Assembly: GCA_002394665.1 (NCBI GenBank)
Contig: DGUL01000002.1
Location: 26,986 to 90,985 of the forward strand
From: Rickettsiales bacterium UBA4311
GTDB lineage: Bacteria; Pseudomonadota; Alphaproteobacteria; Rickettsiales; Deianiraeaceae
DNA length: 64,000 nt
Direction: 5' to 3'
Numbering within the stretch: position 1 is the stretch's first letter; each line of letters begins with the position of its first letter. A model generated the notes under the pieces. The model did no database searches, was not told the origin of the DNA, and worked only from the letters and a program-made list of their open reading frames with translations. Both the position numbers and the translations under genes were made by a program. Shown here piece by piece: positions 9,036 to 18,489 of this stretch.

Positions 9036-12000
9036 CTATCCACCAATCAAACCAAGTTCAACGTCAAAACCAAGAGATCTAAATTCGCGACACAAAACAT
9101 TAAATGTTTCCGGCACTCCTGACTTAAATCTCAAGCCACCAGCAATAATTGATTCATACATTTTGCGTCTTCCAGAAACATCGTCAGACTTCACCGTAAG
9201 CATTTCCTGTAAAGTATAAGCCGCACCATAGGCTTGTAATGCCCAACACTCCATTTCTCCGAGTCTCTGTCCGCCTCCGTGTGCACGCCCTCCGAGTGGC
9301 TGTTGCGTGACCATACTATAACTTCCGGTTGATCTTGCATAAACCTTTTCATCAACAAGATGATGCAGTTTTAATATATACATATAGCCAACCGTTGACT
9401 TCCTGTCGAATGGCTCTCCTGTTAGTCCATCGTATAACTGAACTTGTAAAGATCTATCTATGCCAAGACTATCGGCAATGGCCTCCATATCATTTACGCT
9501 TGCACTATCGAAGATAGGTGTTTCAAAAAATAAACCACGACGACAACTTTTGCCAAACTCAATTACCTCGCTATCGGACATCTTTTTAACATTATCAACA
9601 AAACGATTGTCTCGTAAACTTACTTTCTCCAATATCTTCCTTACATTCTTCGAAGCTTCATCGCTCAGTAATGCTTCATCGATCTTCTTACCAACATTAT
9701 AAGACAGCCAACCTAAGTGAGTTTCAAGTATCTGCCCAACATTCATACGTCCAGGTATACTTACAGGACTAAATACAAGGTCAAGTGGTGTTCCGTCTTC
9801 CATATAAGGCATGTCTTCAACAGCCACGCACCTCGCTACTACACCCTTGTTCCCGTGTCTTCCAGAAATTTTATCACCAGCTTGCAAACGAGAACGAACA
9901 GCAACGTAAACCTTTACAATTTTAATAACGCCATTTGGCAACGTGTCGCCATCCATAATACGGGCAACATCGTTCATATATTGGCTTTCTATTTCTGCTT
10001 TTGCTTTTTTGTATTTTGCAGAACTATTATCCCCACCAAGGCTGTCGCTCAAAGCTTTTATTTCAAGATTGAAAATTCTTTTTCTTCTATTAATTCTTTC
10101 GGCTTCGATCTGCAACGCTCTATCGTCCTTCTTTTCGCCTCTTTTCGTCAAGATATCAACACCTACGACAACACCTGAAACACCATATGGAACATAAAGC
10201 GATGTATCCTTCTTTCTTCCGTCTATATCGCCAAATATAGCCTGTAATAAACGATCTTCTGATGTAGAGAATTTCTCGCCAACAGGCGTTACTTTTCCAA
10301 CCAAAATATCCCCATTTGAAACAACAGACCCGATGTGCACAATACCGCTCTCGTCAAGATATTTTGTTTTTTCCAAATCAATACCATCTATATTGTTCGT
10401 GGTCTTCTCTGCACCAAGTTGAGTATCACGCACTTGTACTTCAAATTCCCTAATATGAACTGAAGTAAACTTATCATCGCTTACGAGTTTTCTTGAAATA
10501 ACAACAGAGTCTTCGTAATTATATCCTCTCCAAGGCAAAAAACCAACTAATATATTCTTCCCAATGGATACCTCGCCCCGATTCGTTGAGGCAACATCGG
10601 CCAACACATCGCCTTTTTTAACCCTCTCGCCAACACAAACAACAGGTTGTTGATTTGATAAAGTATCTTGATTTGTCCTGTCAAACGTTATCAAAGGATA
10701 GCTCTTTATTGTCCCATCATTTCCTTTCAAAACCACAACATTAGCATCAACATAATTTACTTCTCCGTCCATGTCTGCTTTAATAACCTTCTTAGTTATA
10801 TCGCCAACGACTTTTTCAATACCAGTTGCTACAAATGGATTTTCTTTAAACAATAACGGCACCGCCTGCCTCATCATATTACAACCCATAAGAGCTCTTG
10901 CTGTGTCATTACTCTCAACAAAAGGTATAAAAAATGACATCATTGATGTTATTTGGCAAGTAGCAATACTTACATAATCTACATCGCGAACTCTTGCCGA
11001 AACAAAGTCTCCATTCAATCTAACGGTTATAATATTATCCAAATCAGAGGCTCTTGTAGAGAAGTCTGAAATATCAGCTATTTTACAATCCTTTTCCGCT
11101 TCAACGTCAAGATAAACGACCCTGTCTTCAATTTTTCCATCGGAAACTTTTCTATACGGAACTTCCACGAAGCCATATTCATTAACCCTTGCAAAACACG
11201 ATAGAGAGACTACCAATCCGATGTTCTGTCCATCTGGCGTTTCAATTGGACATATTCTTCCATAATGACTATCGTGAATATCACGAACGTTTGCTGTTGC
11301 TGCATCCTTACTAATTCCACCAGCACCGAGAGCTGTAACCTTTCTAATATGCGTTATCTCCGATAAAATGTTTGTCTGCTCCATAAACTGGCACAAATCA
11401 GACAAAACAAAAAAGTCGTTGACAGCCTTAGAGACAGCATTTACAACAATATAATCAGAAGGGGAAGTGTTGTCTATAATTAAACCATTTAATTTATCCG
11501 TAGCAATGCTTACCAGTCCACGAACAGCATCGATAAAAACGCTACTTACAACTTCACCAACATTGCTTATACGCCTATTCGAAAGACTATCTACATCATC
11601 TGGATGAAAAACACCATTCTTATACGCAAAAAGACGTCTTGTAGTTGCAATTATATCATCAACACTCAGACAACAAAAATCATCGGGCAAATCCAGTTTA
11701 AGTATCCTGTTCATTCTCCGCCTTCCAACCCGCGTAATGGAAAAATTCTCGTCTGAAAAAAACATATTATTGAAGTATTCACGAGCCTCCTCCAAAACAA
11801 AAGGAATATGAGGTCTAAAAATACTCATTAACTTATAAAAAACGTCTTCCTCCGTCTCTTCATAAGAATCACAGATATCTCTTAAAAGTGCATCACAAAA
11901 AACATCCGAGCCACGATCTATGATCTCAATATTCGTTCCAGATTTCAAATCTTCCAAATCCCCATCTTGCAAGGTATAACAACAATTATAATCCCGCTTG

Positions 12001-12890
12001 CCAGAACTGAAAGAAGAATATAGAGTGCTACCGACTAAATCACTTGCATTGCAATAAATCTTGTTCCCACTAGCAGAAATCTGTCTTATTAAACGCTTAG
12101 TAATCAAATTACCTGACTTTACTAAAATTTCACCATTCTCATTCCTTATATTGAGATAAATTGTCTTATTGCACAACGAGCTGATATCAACATTCAGTGC
12201 AAAAACACCACTACCTTCATAGGTCAAGACAAATTTATCGTACACCTTCTCCACAATCTCTTGCCAAGAAAATCCCACTGCACGTAGAAAATAATGACCC
12301 CTAAATTTACGATATCTGCCGACCTTGCAATAAAAACCATCGTTATTAACTTCGTACTCAAGCTTATTTCCATAATGCGGACGAATTCCAGCAAGATAAC
12401 TCATCTGCCCATTCGTGCGAAGAGCATTAGAAAAAAACACACCAGGTGAACGCTTTATTTGCGAAACAACTACTTTTTCCAATCCGTTGATGATAAACAC
12501 CCCGTCATCAACCATAATTGGAAACTCGCACAAACAAACTTCACTCTCTTTTACATATCTTATACCACCGACCTTCTTCCCATCTTTTAAATCATATACC
12601 AAAAGTCTAACGACAACATATAGTTTTTTGGCATATGTTAAATATCTACTTTTACACTCTAATACATTTAGTTTTGGCTCTTCAAATCTGTGAGAAACAT
12701 ACTCAAGTTTAACACATCCGTATGAATCAGAAGCAGATAAAAAACGACTCAAAATATTAGTCAATGTACCATCCTTCTCTGCTGACCCATAAAGAAAGTC
12801 ATTATAAGAACTTGCACTGGAAATGAAATAATCACCAAAGCGACCAACGCCACCGAAACGTGAAAAAGAACACCTTAAAACATTTTGCAT
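9036..12890 (-). CDS. rpoB: DNA-directed RNA polymerase subunit beta
   Basis: This is the beta subunit of RNA polymerase, 1284 residues, somewhat shorter than is usual in free-living alphaproteobacteria. Hallmarks seen are the rifampicin/fork region near PIETPDGQNIGLVVSL, the GRHGNKGVVARC loop, and the C-terminal GGRAHGGGQRLGEMECWAL segment. The N-terminal half (about residues 200-330) is Cys/Tyr/Ser-rich and quite divergent. It follows rplL by 45 nt and precedes rpoC by 3 nt. Confidence 0.99.
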   Translation of the reverse strand: MQNVLRCSFSRFGGVGRFGDYFISSASSYNDFLYGSAEKDGTLTNILSRFLSASDSYGCVKLEYVSHRFEEPKLNVLECKSRYLTYAKKLYVVVRLLVYDLKDGKKVGGIRYVKESEVCLCEFPIMVDDGVFIINGLEKVVVSQIKRSPGVFFSNALRTNGQMSYLAGIRPHYGNKLEYEVNNDGFYCKVGRYRKFRGHYFLRAVGFSWQEIVEKVYDKFVLTYEGSGVFALNVDISSLCNKTIYLNIRNENGEILVKSGNLITKRLIRQISASGNKIYCNASDLVGSTLYSSFSSGKRDYNCCYTLQDGDLEDLKSGTNIEIIDRGSDVFCDALLRDICDSYEETEEDVFYKLMSIFRPHIPFVLEEAREYFNNMFFSDENFSITRVGRRRMNRILKLDLPDDFCCLSVDDIIATTRRLFAYKNGVFHPDDVDSLSNRRISNVGEVVSSVFIDAVRGLVSIATDKLNGLIIDNTSPSDYIVVNAVSKAVNDFFVLSDLCQFMEQTNILSEITHIRKVTALGAGGISKDAATANVRDIHDSHYGRICPIETPDGQNIGLVVSLSCFARVNEYGFVEVPYRKVSDGKIEDRVVYLDVEAEKDCKIADISDFSTRASDLDNIITVRLNGDFVSARVRDVDYVSIATCQITSMMSFFIPFVESNDTARALMGCNMMRQAVPLLFKENPFVATGIEKVVGDITKKVIKADMDGEVNYVDANVVVLKGNDGTIKSYPLITFDRTNQDTLSNQQPVVCVGERVKKGDVLADVASTNRGEVSIGKNILVGFLPWRGYNYEDSVVISRKLVSDDKFTSVHIREFEVQVRDTQLGAEKTTNNIDGIDLEKTKYLDESGIVHIGSVVSNGDILVGKVTPVGEKFSTSEDRLLQAIFGDIDGRKKDTSLYVPYGVSGVVVGVDILTKRGEKKDDRALQIEAERINRRKRIFNLEIKALSDSLGGDNSSAKYKKAKAEIESQYMNDVARIMDGDTLPNGVIKIVKVYVAVRSRLQAGDKISGRHGNKGVVARCVAVEDMPYMEDGTPLDLVFSPVSIPGRMNVGQILETHLGWLSYNVGKKIDEALLSDEASKNVRKILEKVSLRDNRFVDNVKKMSDSEVIEFGKSCRRGLFFETPIFDSASVNDMEAIADSLGIDRSLQVQLYDGLTGEPFDRKSTVGYMYILKLHHLVDEKVYARSTGSYSMVTQQPLGGRAHGGGQRLGEMECWALQAYGAAYTLQEMLTVKSDDVSGRRKMYESIIAGGLRFKSGVPETFNVLCREFRSLGFDVELGLIGG

Positions 12891-12935
12891 AAGAAGAAAG
12901 TAAAAAAGAGAAAAAAGAAAAAAAAACAGGTGCTA

Positions 12936-13316
12936 CTACTTCAAGTCAACTTTTGCACCCGCTTCTTCAAGTTTCTTCTTTATTTCTTCTGCTTCAGTCT
13001 TTGAAACACCGCCTTTAACTTCTTTTGGTGCCCCGTCAGCTATAGCTTTGGCTTCTTGCAAACCAACTCCCAATACTTCACGCAGAACTTTAATTACACC
13101 AATTTTCTTATCACCAGCGTTTGTCAAAACGACAGAAAATTCACTTTTTTCTTCACCAGCAGATGCAGAGCCACCAGCAACAGCACCTTGGGCAACAGCA
13201 ACAGGAGCGGAAGCGGAAATTCCCCACTTTTCTTCCAACATCTTAACAAGCTTTGCACCATCAACAATTGACAACTCAGACAAACTATCAGCAATAGAAG
13301 ACAAATCAACAGACAT
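12936..13316 (-). CDS. rplL: 50S ribosomal protein bL12 (L7/L12)
   Basis: This is the stalk protein that recruits translation factors to the ribosome, 126 residues. The N-terminal dimerisation helix ([21 protein letters not shown]) is joined by an Ala/Gly-rich hinge to the C-terminal domain. The latter holds [20 protein letters not shown] and the ending [11 protein letters not shown]. It lies 29 nt after rplJ, as in the standard bacterial operon. Confidence 0.98.
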   Translation of the reverse strand: MSVDLSSIADSLSELSIVDGAKLVKMLEEKWGISASAPVAVAQGAVAGGSASAGEEKSEFSVVLTNAGDKKIGVIKVLREVLGVGLQEAKAIADGAPKEVKGGVSKTEAEEIKKKLEEAGAKVDLK

Positions 13317-13345
13317 AAAAACAAAACAAAAACAAAAACAAAAAA

Positions 13346-13825
13346 TTATTCATTACCCTTTTCTTTAAATTTTTCACTCAACAAGTATAGCAACGAAGAA
13401 CCAACGGAATTGATTGCAACCATAATTCTTTGACGTGCACCTTCCAAAGTTGGTAAAGAAGCGAATTCCTTAATCTCACCTTCTCCGCAAAGTTCACCTT
13501 CGTTAATGCCAGAAACAAACTTCAAGGCTTTTTTGTCAAAACAATAATCATTTACAACTTTTGAAACACTTATGATGTCGTTGCAAAAAATAAAACCACT
13601 TTGACCTTTTAATTTTCCAAGTTTCTCACCATCATTACCTTTGACAGCAACGGCAAATAAAGTATTTTTTGCGACCAACAACTTCACGCCACACTTCTTT
13701 AACAAATCACCACGAAATAAAGATATTGTGCTCGCGTCGGCACCTTTATAGTCTACAACGACCAAACAACTATTTGAAGATGATAAATCCTTAATTTTAG
13801 CTACAACATCACTTTTTGCTATCAT
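13346..13825 (-). CDS. rplJ: 50S ribosomal protein uL10
   Basis: This is the base of the L10-(L12)n stalk, 159 residues. It shows the typical [20 protein letters not shown] and [14 protein letters not shown] segments and a C-terminal L12-binding helix. The start overlaps the rplA stop by 4 nt (ATGA-type), which indicates translational coupling. Confidence 0.96.
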   Translation of the reverse strand: MIAKSDVVAKIKDLSSSNSCLVVVDYKGADASTISLFRGDLLKKCGVKLLVAKNTLFAVAVKGNDGEKLGKLKGQSGFIFCNDIISVSKVVNDYCFDKKALKFVSGINEGELCGEGEIKEFASLPTLEGARQRIMVAINSVGSSLLYLLSEKFKEKGNE

Positions 13826-14529
13826 AACGAACTGATATCATTTACCTTAACCTTAATGGCAACACCCATTGTTGTGTTTAAAAATATATTTTGAATATAA
13901 GTTGCTTTCACACTCGCGGGTTTAACTTGCTTGACCACACTGAAGACCTCAGCAAGATTTGCTTTTAATTGTTGTTTATCAAAACTGACTTTACCAACCG
14001 ACATCTTAGCAGAAGCATCCTTATCAACTTTTAAAGTTGAACGACCTTTCACAAGCAAAGAAACTGCTTTGACGGCTTCCTCAGGAGAAACAACGGTTCC
14101 GGTTTTTTGATTTGGCATCAAACCCTTTGGACCAAGAATTTTTGCTATCTTTGCAAGCTTTGGCATAATGCTTGAAGTCGCAACACATTTATCAAAATCG
14201 GTTAATTTTCCAGAAGCAACGTCAGCAATTAAATCATCGCCACCAACGGCAACAGCACCTGCTTCAAGTAAGTCCTTTTCAGCAACATCATTACAAAAAA
14301 CAATAACTTTATTTTTCTTTCCATTGCCATTTGGTAAATCAACAAAAGTTTTGATCATACTATCCGGCTTGTTCATATCCAAACCAAACTTGATAACTAA
14401 ATCAACGGACTCGTCAAACTTCACACCAGCAACCTCACGACATTTATTGATAATGTCAAAAGCCTCATCAAAACTATAATAGTTGTCGGCATTAACCAAT
14501 TTCCGTATGCTTTCCATCCTTTTACTCAT
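13822..14529 (-). CDS. rplA: 50S ribosomal protein uL1
   Basis: This is the L1 stalk protein that handles deacylated tRNA at the E site, 235 residues. Conserved segments are FDESVDLVIKFGLDM, the IAKILGPKGLMPNQKTGTV loop, and LKANLAEVFSVVKQVKPASV. It lies 2 nt after rplK and overlaps rplJ by 4 nt. Confidence 0.98.
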   Translation of the reverse strand: MSKRMESIRKLVNADNYYSFDEAFDIINKCREVAGVKFDESVDLVIKFGLDMNKPDSMIKTFVDLPNGNGKKNKVIVFCNDVAEKDLLEAGAVAVGGDDLIADVASGKLTDFDKCVATSSIMPKLAKIAKILGPKGLMPNQKTGTVVSPEEAVKAVSLLVKGRSTLKVDKDASAKMSVGKVSFDKQQLKANLAEVFSVVKQVKPASVKATYIQNIFLNTTMGVAIKVKVNDISSL

Positions 14530-14531
14530 AC

Positions 14532-14963
14532 CTAATCTACAACCTCAACGCCCATAGACTTTGCGGAACCTTCAAACATCCTTACCGCCGCGTCAATATT
14601 ACCAAAACAATTTAAATCTGGCATTTTCTCCTCCATAGCCTTAATAACATCGGCTCTTTTAACTTTTGCAACTGGTGCAACACGACCGGTTGTCTTTGAC
14701 CCAGAAGTAATACCAGCAATTTTTTTTACATAATATGTCATCGGTGGCTTTTTAACTAAAAAATCAAACGATTTATCCTTATAGACGGTTATAATCGTTG
14801 GACAAGGCAATCCTGCACTTGCCTTCGTTTGATCGTTAAATTTCTTACAAAAATCCATTATATTAACACCTCTTTGTCCGAGTGCGGAGCCAATAGGAGG
14901 AGCTGGATTTGCCTTTCCGGCTTCAATTTGTAGCTTAATCTGGCACAGAACTTCTTTCGCCAT
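14532..14963 (-). CDS. rplK: 50S ribosomal protein uL11
   Basis: This protein lies at the factor-binding centre, 143 residues. The conserved N-terminal IKLQIEAGKANPAPPIGSALGQ and PPMTYYVKKIAG motifs are present. It is the first gene of this operon; the usual upstream partners nusG and secE are absent. Instead a truncated ileS remnant is transcribed divergently, so gene order upstream of rplK has been rearranged. Confidence 0.98.
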   Translation of the reverse strand: MAKEVLCQIKLQIEAGKANPAPPIGSALGQRGVNIMDFCKKFNDQTKASAGLPCPTIITVYKDKSFDFLVKKPPMTYYVKKIAGITSGSKTTGRVAPVAKVKRADVIKAMEEKMPDLNCFGNIDAAVRMFEGSAKSMGVEVVD

Positions 14964-15081
14964 ACAACGACAACGTTTGAAGATGTTTTTTTTAAAGTCA
15001 ACAATTTCTTTTAAAATTCCAACAAAAATATTTTTCTTTTTTTTTAAAAAACTTTTTTCTATCCCGTGGACGTTTTGTTTT

Positions 15082-15870
15082 ATGGGCGAGTTTTGCTCTA
15101 TTCATTTGAAAGAGTTCCCAAAAGTAAATTTTAAAATAGACGAGGACATCGTCAATAAAATGGATAAAGTTAGAGAAGTTTGTAATGCTGTTTTCTCTTT
15201 GAGAAAGGAGGCAAATTTGAGAGTAAGAATGCCGTTGAAAAAAGTCGTCGTTTTTGGTGGTTTAAATCTCGAAGAACAATATATTTCAATAATAAAACAA
15301 GAGGTCAATACAAAGGAAGTGGAGGATTATTGTGGCAGTATCAACGATGTCGCGAGCGAAGAAGTTGTTTTAAATTTAAAAGAATGTGGAAAAGTTTTTG
15401 GCTCAAAATTAAAGACAATATTGGATGCACAAAGAAAGAAAGATTGGAAAATATTAGAAAATGGAGAATTGTTGATAGCAAACGAAAAAATTGATAAAAA
15501 CTTGTTTGAAATTGTTTACAAAACAAAAGATGGACAAAAAACTTTTTATATCAGTAGATTTAACCTTTTGGTTGCGATAGAAGCATCAAACGACGTAGAG
15601 TTTATTATTGAAGGGCTTGCAAGAGATGTTATAAGAATGATACAACAAACAAGAAAAGACGAAGGACTTGAAATAAGCGATAAAATTGAAGCGATAATCA
15701 ATACAAAAGATGAGATTTTTAAAGATGTAATTGAGAAATTTGATGATTACATAAAAGATCAAACCCTTGCGAATAACATTGAAGTCGTCAACAATATTGA
15801 CAATATAGAAGACAAAGACAAATACAATATTGACGGATATTGTTTTGCCGTTAGCATTAAAAGGATTTAA
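15082..15870 (+). pseudogene. ileS: Isoleucyl-tRNA synthetase (type B), C-terminal fragment
   Basis: About 262 residues match only the C-terminal part of eukaryote-like (type B) IleRS. Seen are the anticodon-domain start (SIHLKEFP), KVREVCNAVFSLRKEANLRV, FGSKLKTILDAQ, and the closing EGLARDVIRMIQQTRKDEGL region. Intact enzymes of this class are over 1000 residues with HIGH and KMSKR motifs, and neither is present here. The open frame continues upstream to 14977 into the rplK promoter region, but that part (Phe/Lys-rich) has no homologous look. The frame itself is undamaged, so the piece may still be translated from the ATG at 15082. It is probably a rearrangement breakpoint; a full copy must exist elsewhere unless this is a split gene. 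Confidence 0.75.
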
Positions 15871-15884
15871 TAAATAACGAATAT

Positions 15885-16718
15885 ATGATTGAAATACATC
15901 GGGCAACAATTTCAAACGAAGTAAGTCTTAAAGGCATTGGTGTCTTTTGCGGGAAAGAGATTGAAGTAAGACTCGCTCCTGCAAATTGTGGCAACGGAAT
16001 TCGTATAATAAGAACCGACATTGAAAACAATAACACTTTTCAAGTAAATAGATTTGCCACGTACGAAACCAGTCATTTGAATACTACGATATCAAATGGC
16101 ACAAATGAAGTCAAAATGGTAGAACATCTCATTTCTGCTTTATGGTGTTTTAAAATTACAGACATAAACATTTACATTGACAGCGATGAAATTCCTATGC
16201 TTGACGGAAGTGCAAATTATTGGGTAAAATTAATAAGCAGTGTTGAAATAAAAGAATTTGAAGAAGCAAAAGAATGCAAATTTATTGATAAGGAAGTTGA
16301 GTTGAAAACAGAAGATAAATACATAATTGCAAAGCCATGCGACCATTTAAGAATAACATATACAATAGATTTTCCAGAAAAAACAATTGGAAAGAATACT
16401 TTTACGTTTGATGAATTGTTGAATAGCTACATAAAAGATATAGCACTTGCCCGAACATTTTGCACGGATAGACAAGTTGAAAATCATCAAAAAATAAAAA
16501 AAGCATTTTCCGATAATGATATTGTAATTTACGGCAACGAAGGCTTTCGTGTGGCAGGCAATAAATTGAGATACACAAACGAAGCAACAAGGCATAAAAT
16601 TTTGGATTTAATTGGTGATTTAACAAGCACAGGCGACTTTATTTGTGGAGAATTTATTTGCTACAAAAGCGGACACGCAATGAATAGAGATATTATAAAA
16701 CTAATATATCAAAACTAA
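15885..16718 (+). CDS. lpxC: UDP-3-O-acyl-N-acetylglucosamine deacetylase
   Basis: This is the committed zinc-dependent step of lipid A synthesis, 277 residues. Motifs seen are VEHLISALWCFKITD (first zinc His), IPMLDGSANYWV, the ALARTFC region, RHKILDLIGDL (His and Asp ligands) and KSGHAMNRD (catalytic His). It begins 14 nt after the ileS remnant. Its presence together with lpxK shows that the organism makes lipid A and so keeps an LPS outer membrane. Confidence 0.96.
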   Translation: MIEIHRATISNEVSLKGIGVFCGKEIEVRLAPANCGNGIRIIRTDIENNNTFQVNRFATYETSHLNTTISNGTNEVKMVEHLISALWCFKITDINIYIDSDEIPMLDGSANYWVKLISSVEIKEFEEAKECKFIDKEVELKTEDKYIIAKPCDHLRITYTIDFPEKTIGKNTFTFDELLNSYIKDIALARTFCTDRQVENHQKIKKAFSDNDIVIYGNEGFRVAGNKLRYTNEATRHKILDLIGDLTSTGDFICGEFICYKSGHAMNRDIIKLIYQN

Positions 16719-16780
16719 AAAATTAAAGGTCAAAACAATAAAAACAACAATAAATAATACACCCACTTGATTTGTTTTAA

Positions 16781-18292
16781 TTATATCGTCCTTAAAAAAC
16801 CTGATTTTTTTCTATAATGATTTGTTTGATATCTTGTTCTTGCGTTTCCTACATATCTTGCATTTTTGCCATAAAACTCTCCTCGTCTATTGCTATTCAC
16901 CACTTTTTTCTTATATGCATTCCGTTTTTGATTATCGATAGACGGGGCTGTGTTTTTAATAATTTTGCAACTACTCGCCTGTATGCTATCAATATCATCT
17001 GGAATAAACTTTCCGGCTTTTTTCGTTGGTCTATAAAGCCCGTCAACAGCCAAACCTCTTTGCATTGCTAATAAACAAATTTTCATTGGATGGACACCGG
17101 TTCCGTCAAAACGACATTTCGGGTCTTTCGCTAAGTGCCTCGTGATATAATCCGCGTGCGTCATACAAGTTCCGCCTCTTTGTGCTGATTGATTTACATA
17201 TCTATAACTAACTTTCCCACGAAGTTCTGGAATAAATTTACTAATATACTCTTGAAAATCTCGCTTTACCGGCAAGGCATATCTATCATGTGTTTTTTTC
17301 CAACCATTTGAGTTAATCATATAAACAACTGCACTCCCTTGCTTGATTACGATGCAAAAACTAACCATATGGTGCTCATTTGCAAGTGGGTAAGAACCGG
17401 TAAAAACATAATTTCTATTTTTTAATCTACGAGCTTTTTTTACCGCTTTACCTATTTTTTTCATCAATCTTGTCATTCTCTTTTTTTTCTTCGCTGGTGT
17501 ATATCTCCCTACAAGTTCGTTTGTATATTGTGAAATTATAACCAATTGTCGCCCATTTTTGTCTTTTACATTATGACGATAATTCAAAACTCTGTTATGT
17601 ATCGCCATATGCGTGTATGCGTAAGGAAACTCCGCCGTAACGTTTTTATTAAAATATTCTTGTATCTTTTCCCCTATGTCATCCTCAGGTGCGTGGATTT
17701 CCTTGCCATCTTTGTCAAAAACTTTCTCAACATGATTACATTTATTCAATTCCACCTTGCCACCATTTTTAAAAACCTGCTCGGCAACCCATTTTGACAT
17801 TGGAACTACAACCTCGTTTCCTCTTTCATCAAAAGTGGCAAAAAGATACACATCCTCGTAAATCTTCTTGGCAACTTCATAAATCTTTTCTGGCGAAAGT
17901 TTTCCTTTCGGCTTTACATTTCCATCTTCAATGGTAAAATACTTATTAACATCCAATTTTCTAATATTGTTTTTCTTTTTGTAATGAAAAAGAAAAAAAC
18001 CTTTATAATTACGATTTGAACAAATATTCTTGTCCTTTTCCTCACCTGCGAAGCACTCGTAATTTTTGCCAACACCTTCAATCTGAAACATTGGAATGCC
18101 TGTGTTTTCGTCTTTTACTCTACTTTTTGAACCTAAAAAGTTTTCATTGTTTGCCAACCAGCCTAAAATATTTCCTTCTTTGCTGTTGTATCTTTTTTTT
18201 CCATCAACTTTACCCTCGTAAGCAACGTTTCTCTGTTTTGATGAAAAGTGCAAAAAATTTTTCTCGTCATTTAAAACATCTACCGATGGCAT
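16781..18292 (-). CDS. Putative CE-clan (Ulp1/YopJ-like) cysteine peptidase, candidate effector
   Basis: This 503-residue protein is not assigned to a known family. The C-terminal half shows an order of residues typical of clan CE cysteine peptidases and YopJ acetyltransferases: H307/H308 in ANEHHMVSFCIVI, N327 after a beta strand (VVYMINSNG), Q368 in YVNQSAQ, and C376 in GGTCMTHADYI at the start of a helix. The N-terminal 300 residues are Lys/Asn-rich with no signal peptide, and a very basic stretch (268-293) precedes the domain. Clan CE proteins of intracellular bacteria often act on host ubiquitin or SUMO. That role here is inference. Confidence 0.5.
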   Translation of the reverse strand: MPSVDVLNDEKNFLHFSSKQRNVAYEGKVDGKKRYNSKEGNILGWLANNENFLGSKSRVKDENTGIPMFQIEGVGKNYECFAGEEKDKNICSNRNYKGFFLFHYKKKNNIRKLDVNKYFTIEDGNVKPKGKLSPEKIYEVAKKIYEDVYLFATFDERGNEVVVPMSKWVAEQVFKNGGKVELNKCNHVEKVFDKDGKEIHAPEDDIGEKIQEYFNKNVTAEFPYAYTHMAIHNRVLNYRHNVKDKNGRQLVIISQYTNELVGRYTPAKKKKRMTRLMKKIGKAVKKARRLKNRNYVFTGSYPLANEHHMVSFCIVIKQGSAVVYMINSNGWKKTHDRYALPVKRDFQEYISKFIPELRGKVSYRYVNQSAQRGGTCMTHADYITRHLAKDPKCRFDGTGVHPMKICLLAMQRGLAVDGLYRPTKKAGKFIPDDIDSIQASSCKIIKNTAPSIDNQKRNAYKKKVVNSNRRGEFYGKNARYVGNARTRYQTNHYRKKSGFLRTI

Positions 18293-18489
18293 AACGTAAG
18301 TATTATATCAAAAACTAAAATAAAAAAAACAGATAACCTATTTAATCAAATTGGCAAAATTCTGCCAACGTGCTATGTTTTGATGGATATAAAAAGACTT
18401 CCGCAAAAAAAGTAGAAAATGACAATCAATTTATGATGAATATAAAATAAAAAATTAACGACTTCAAAAAAAAACAATAATTGTGACAA

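Noticed and set aside
14977..15081. N-terminal extension of the ileS fragment frame
   Set aside because: Phe/Lys-rich sequence with no similarity to the synthetase; it overlaps the rplK upstream region and is probably non-coding.
18351..18368. TTGGCA-N6-TGCCAA inverted repeat upstream of the first CE-like peptidase gene
   Set aside because: Six-base arms are short, and no clear promoter lines up with it; it could be chance or a weak pgk terminator stem.
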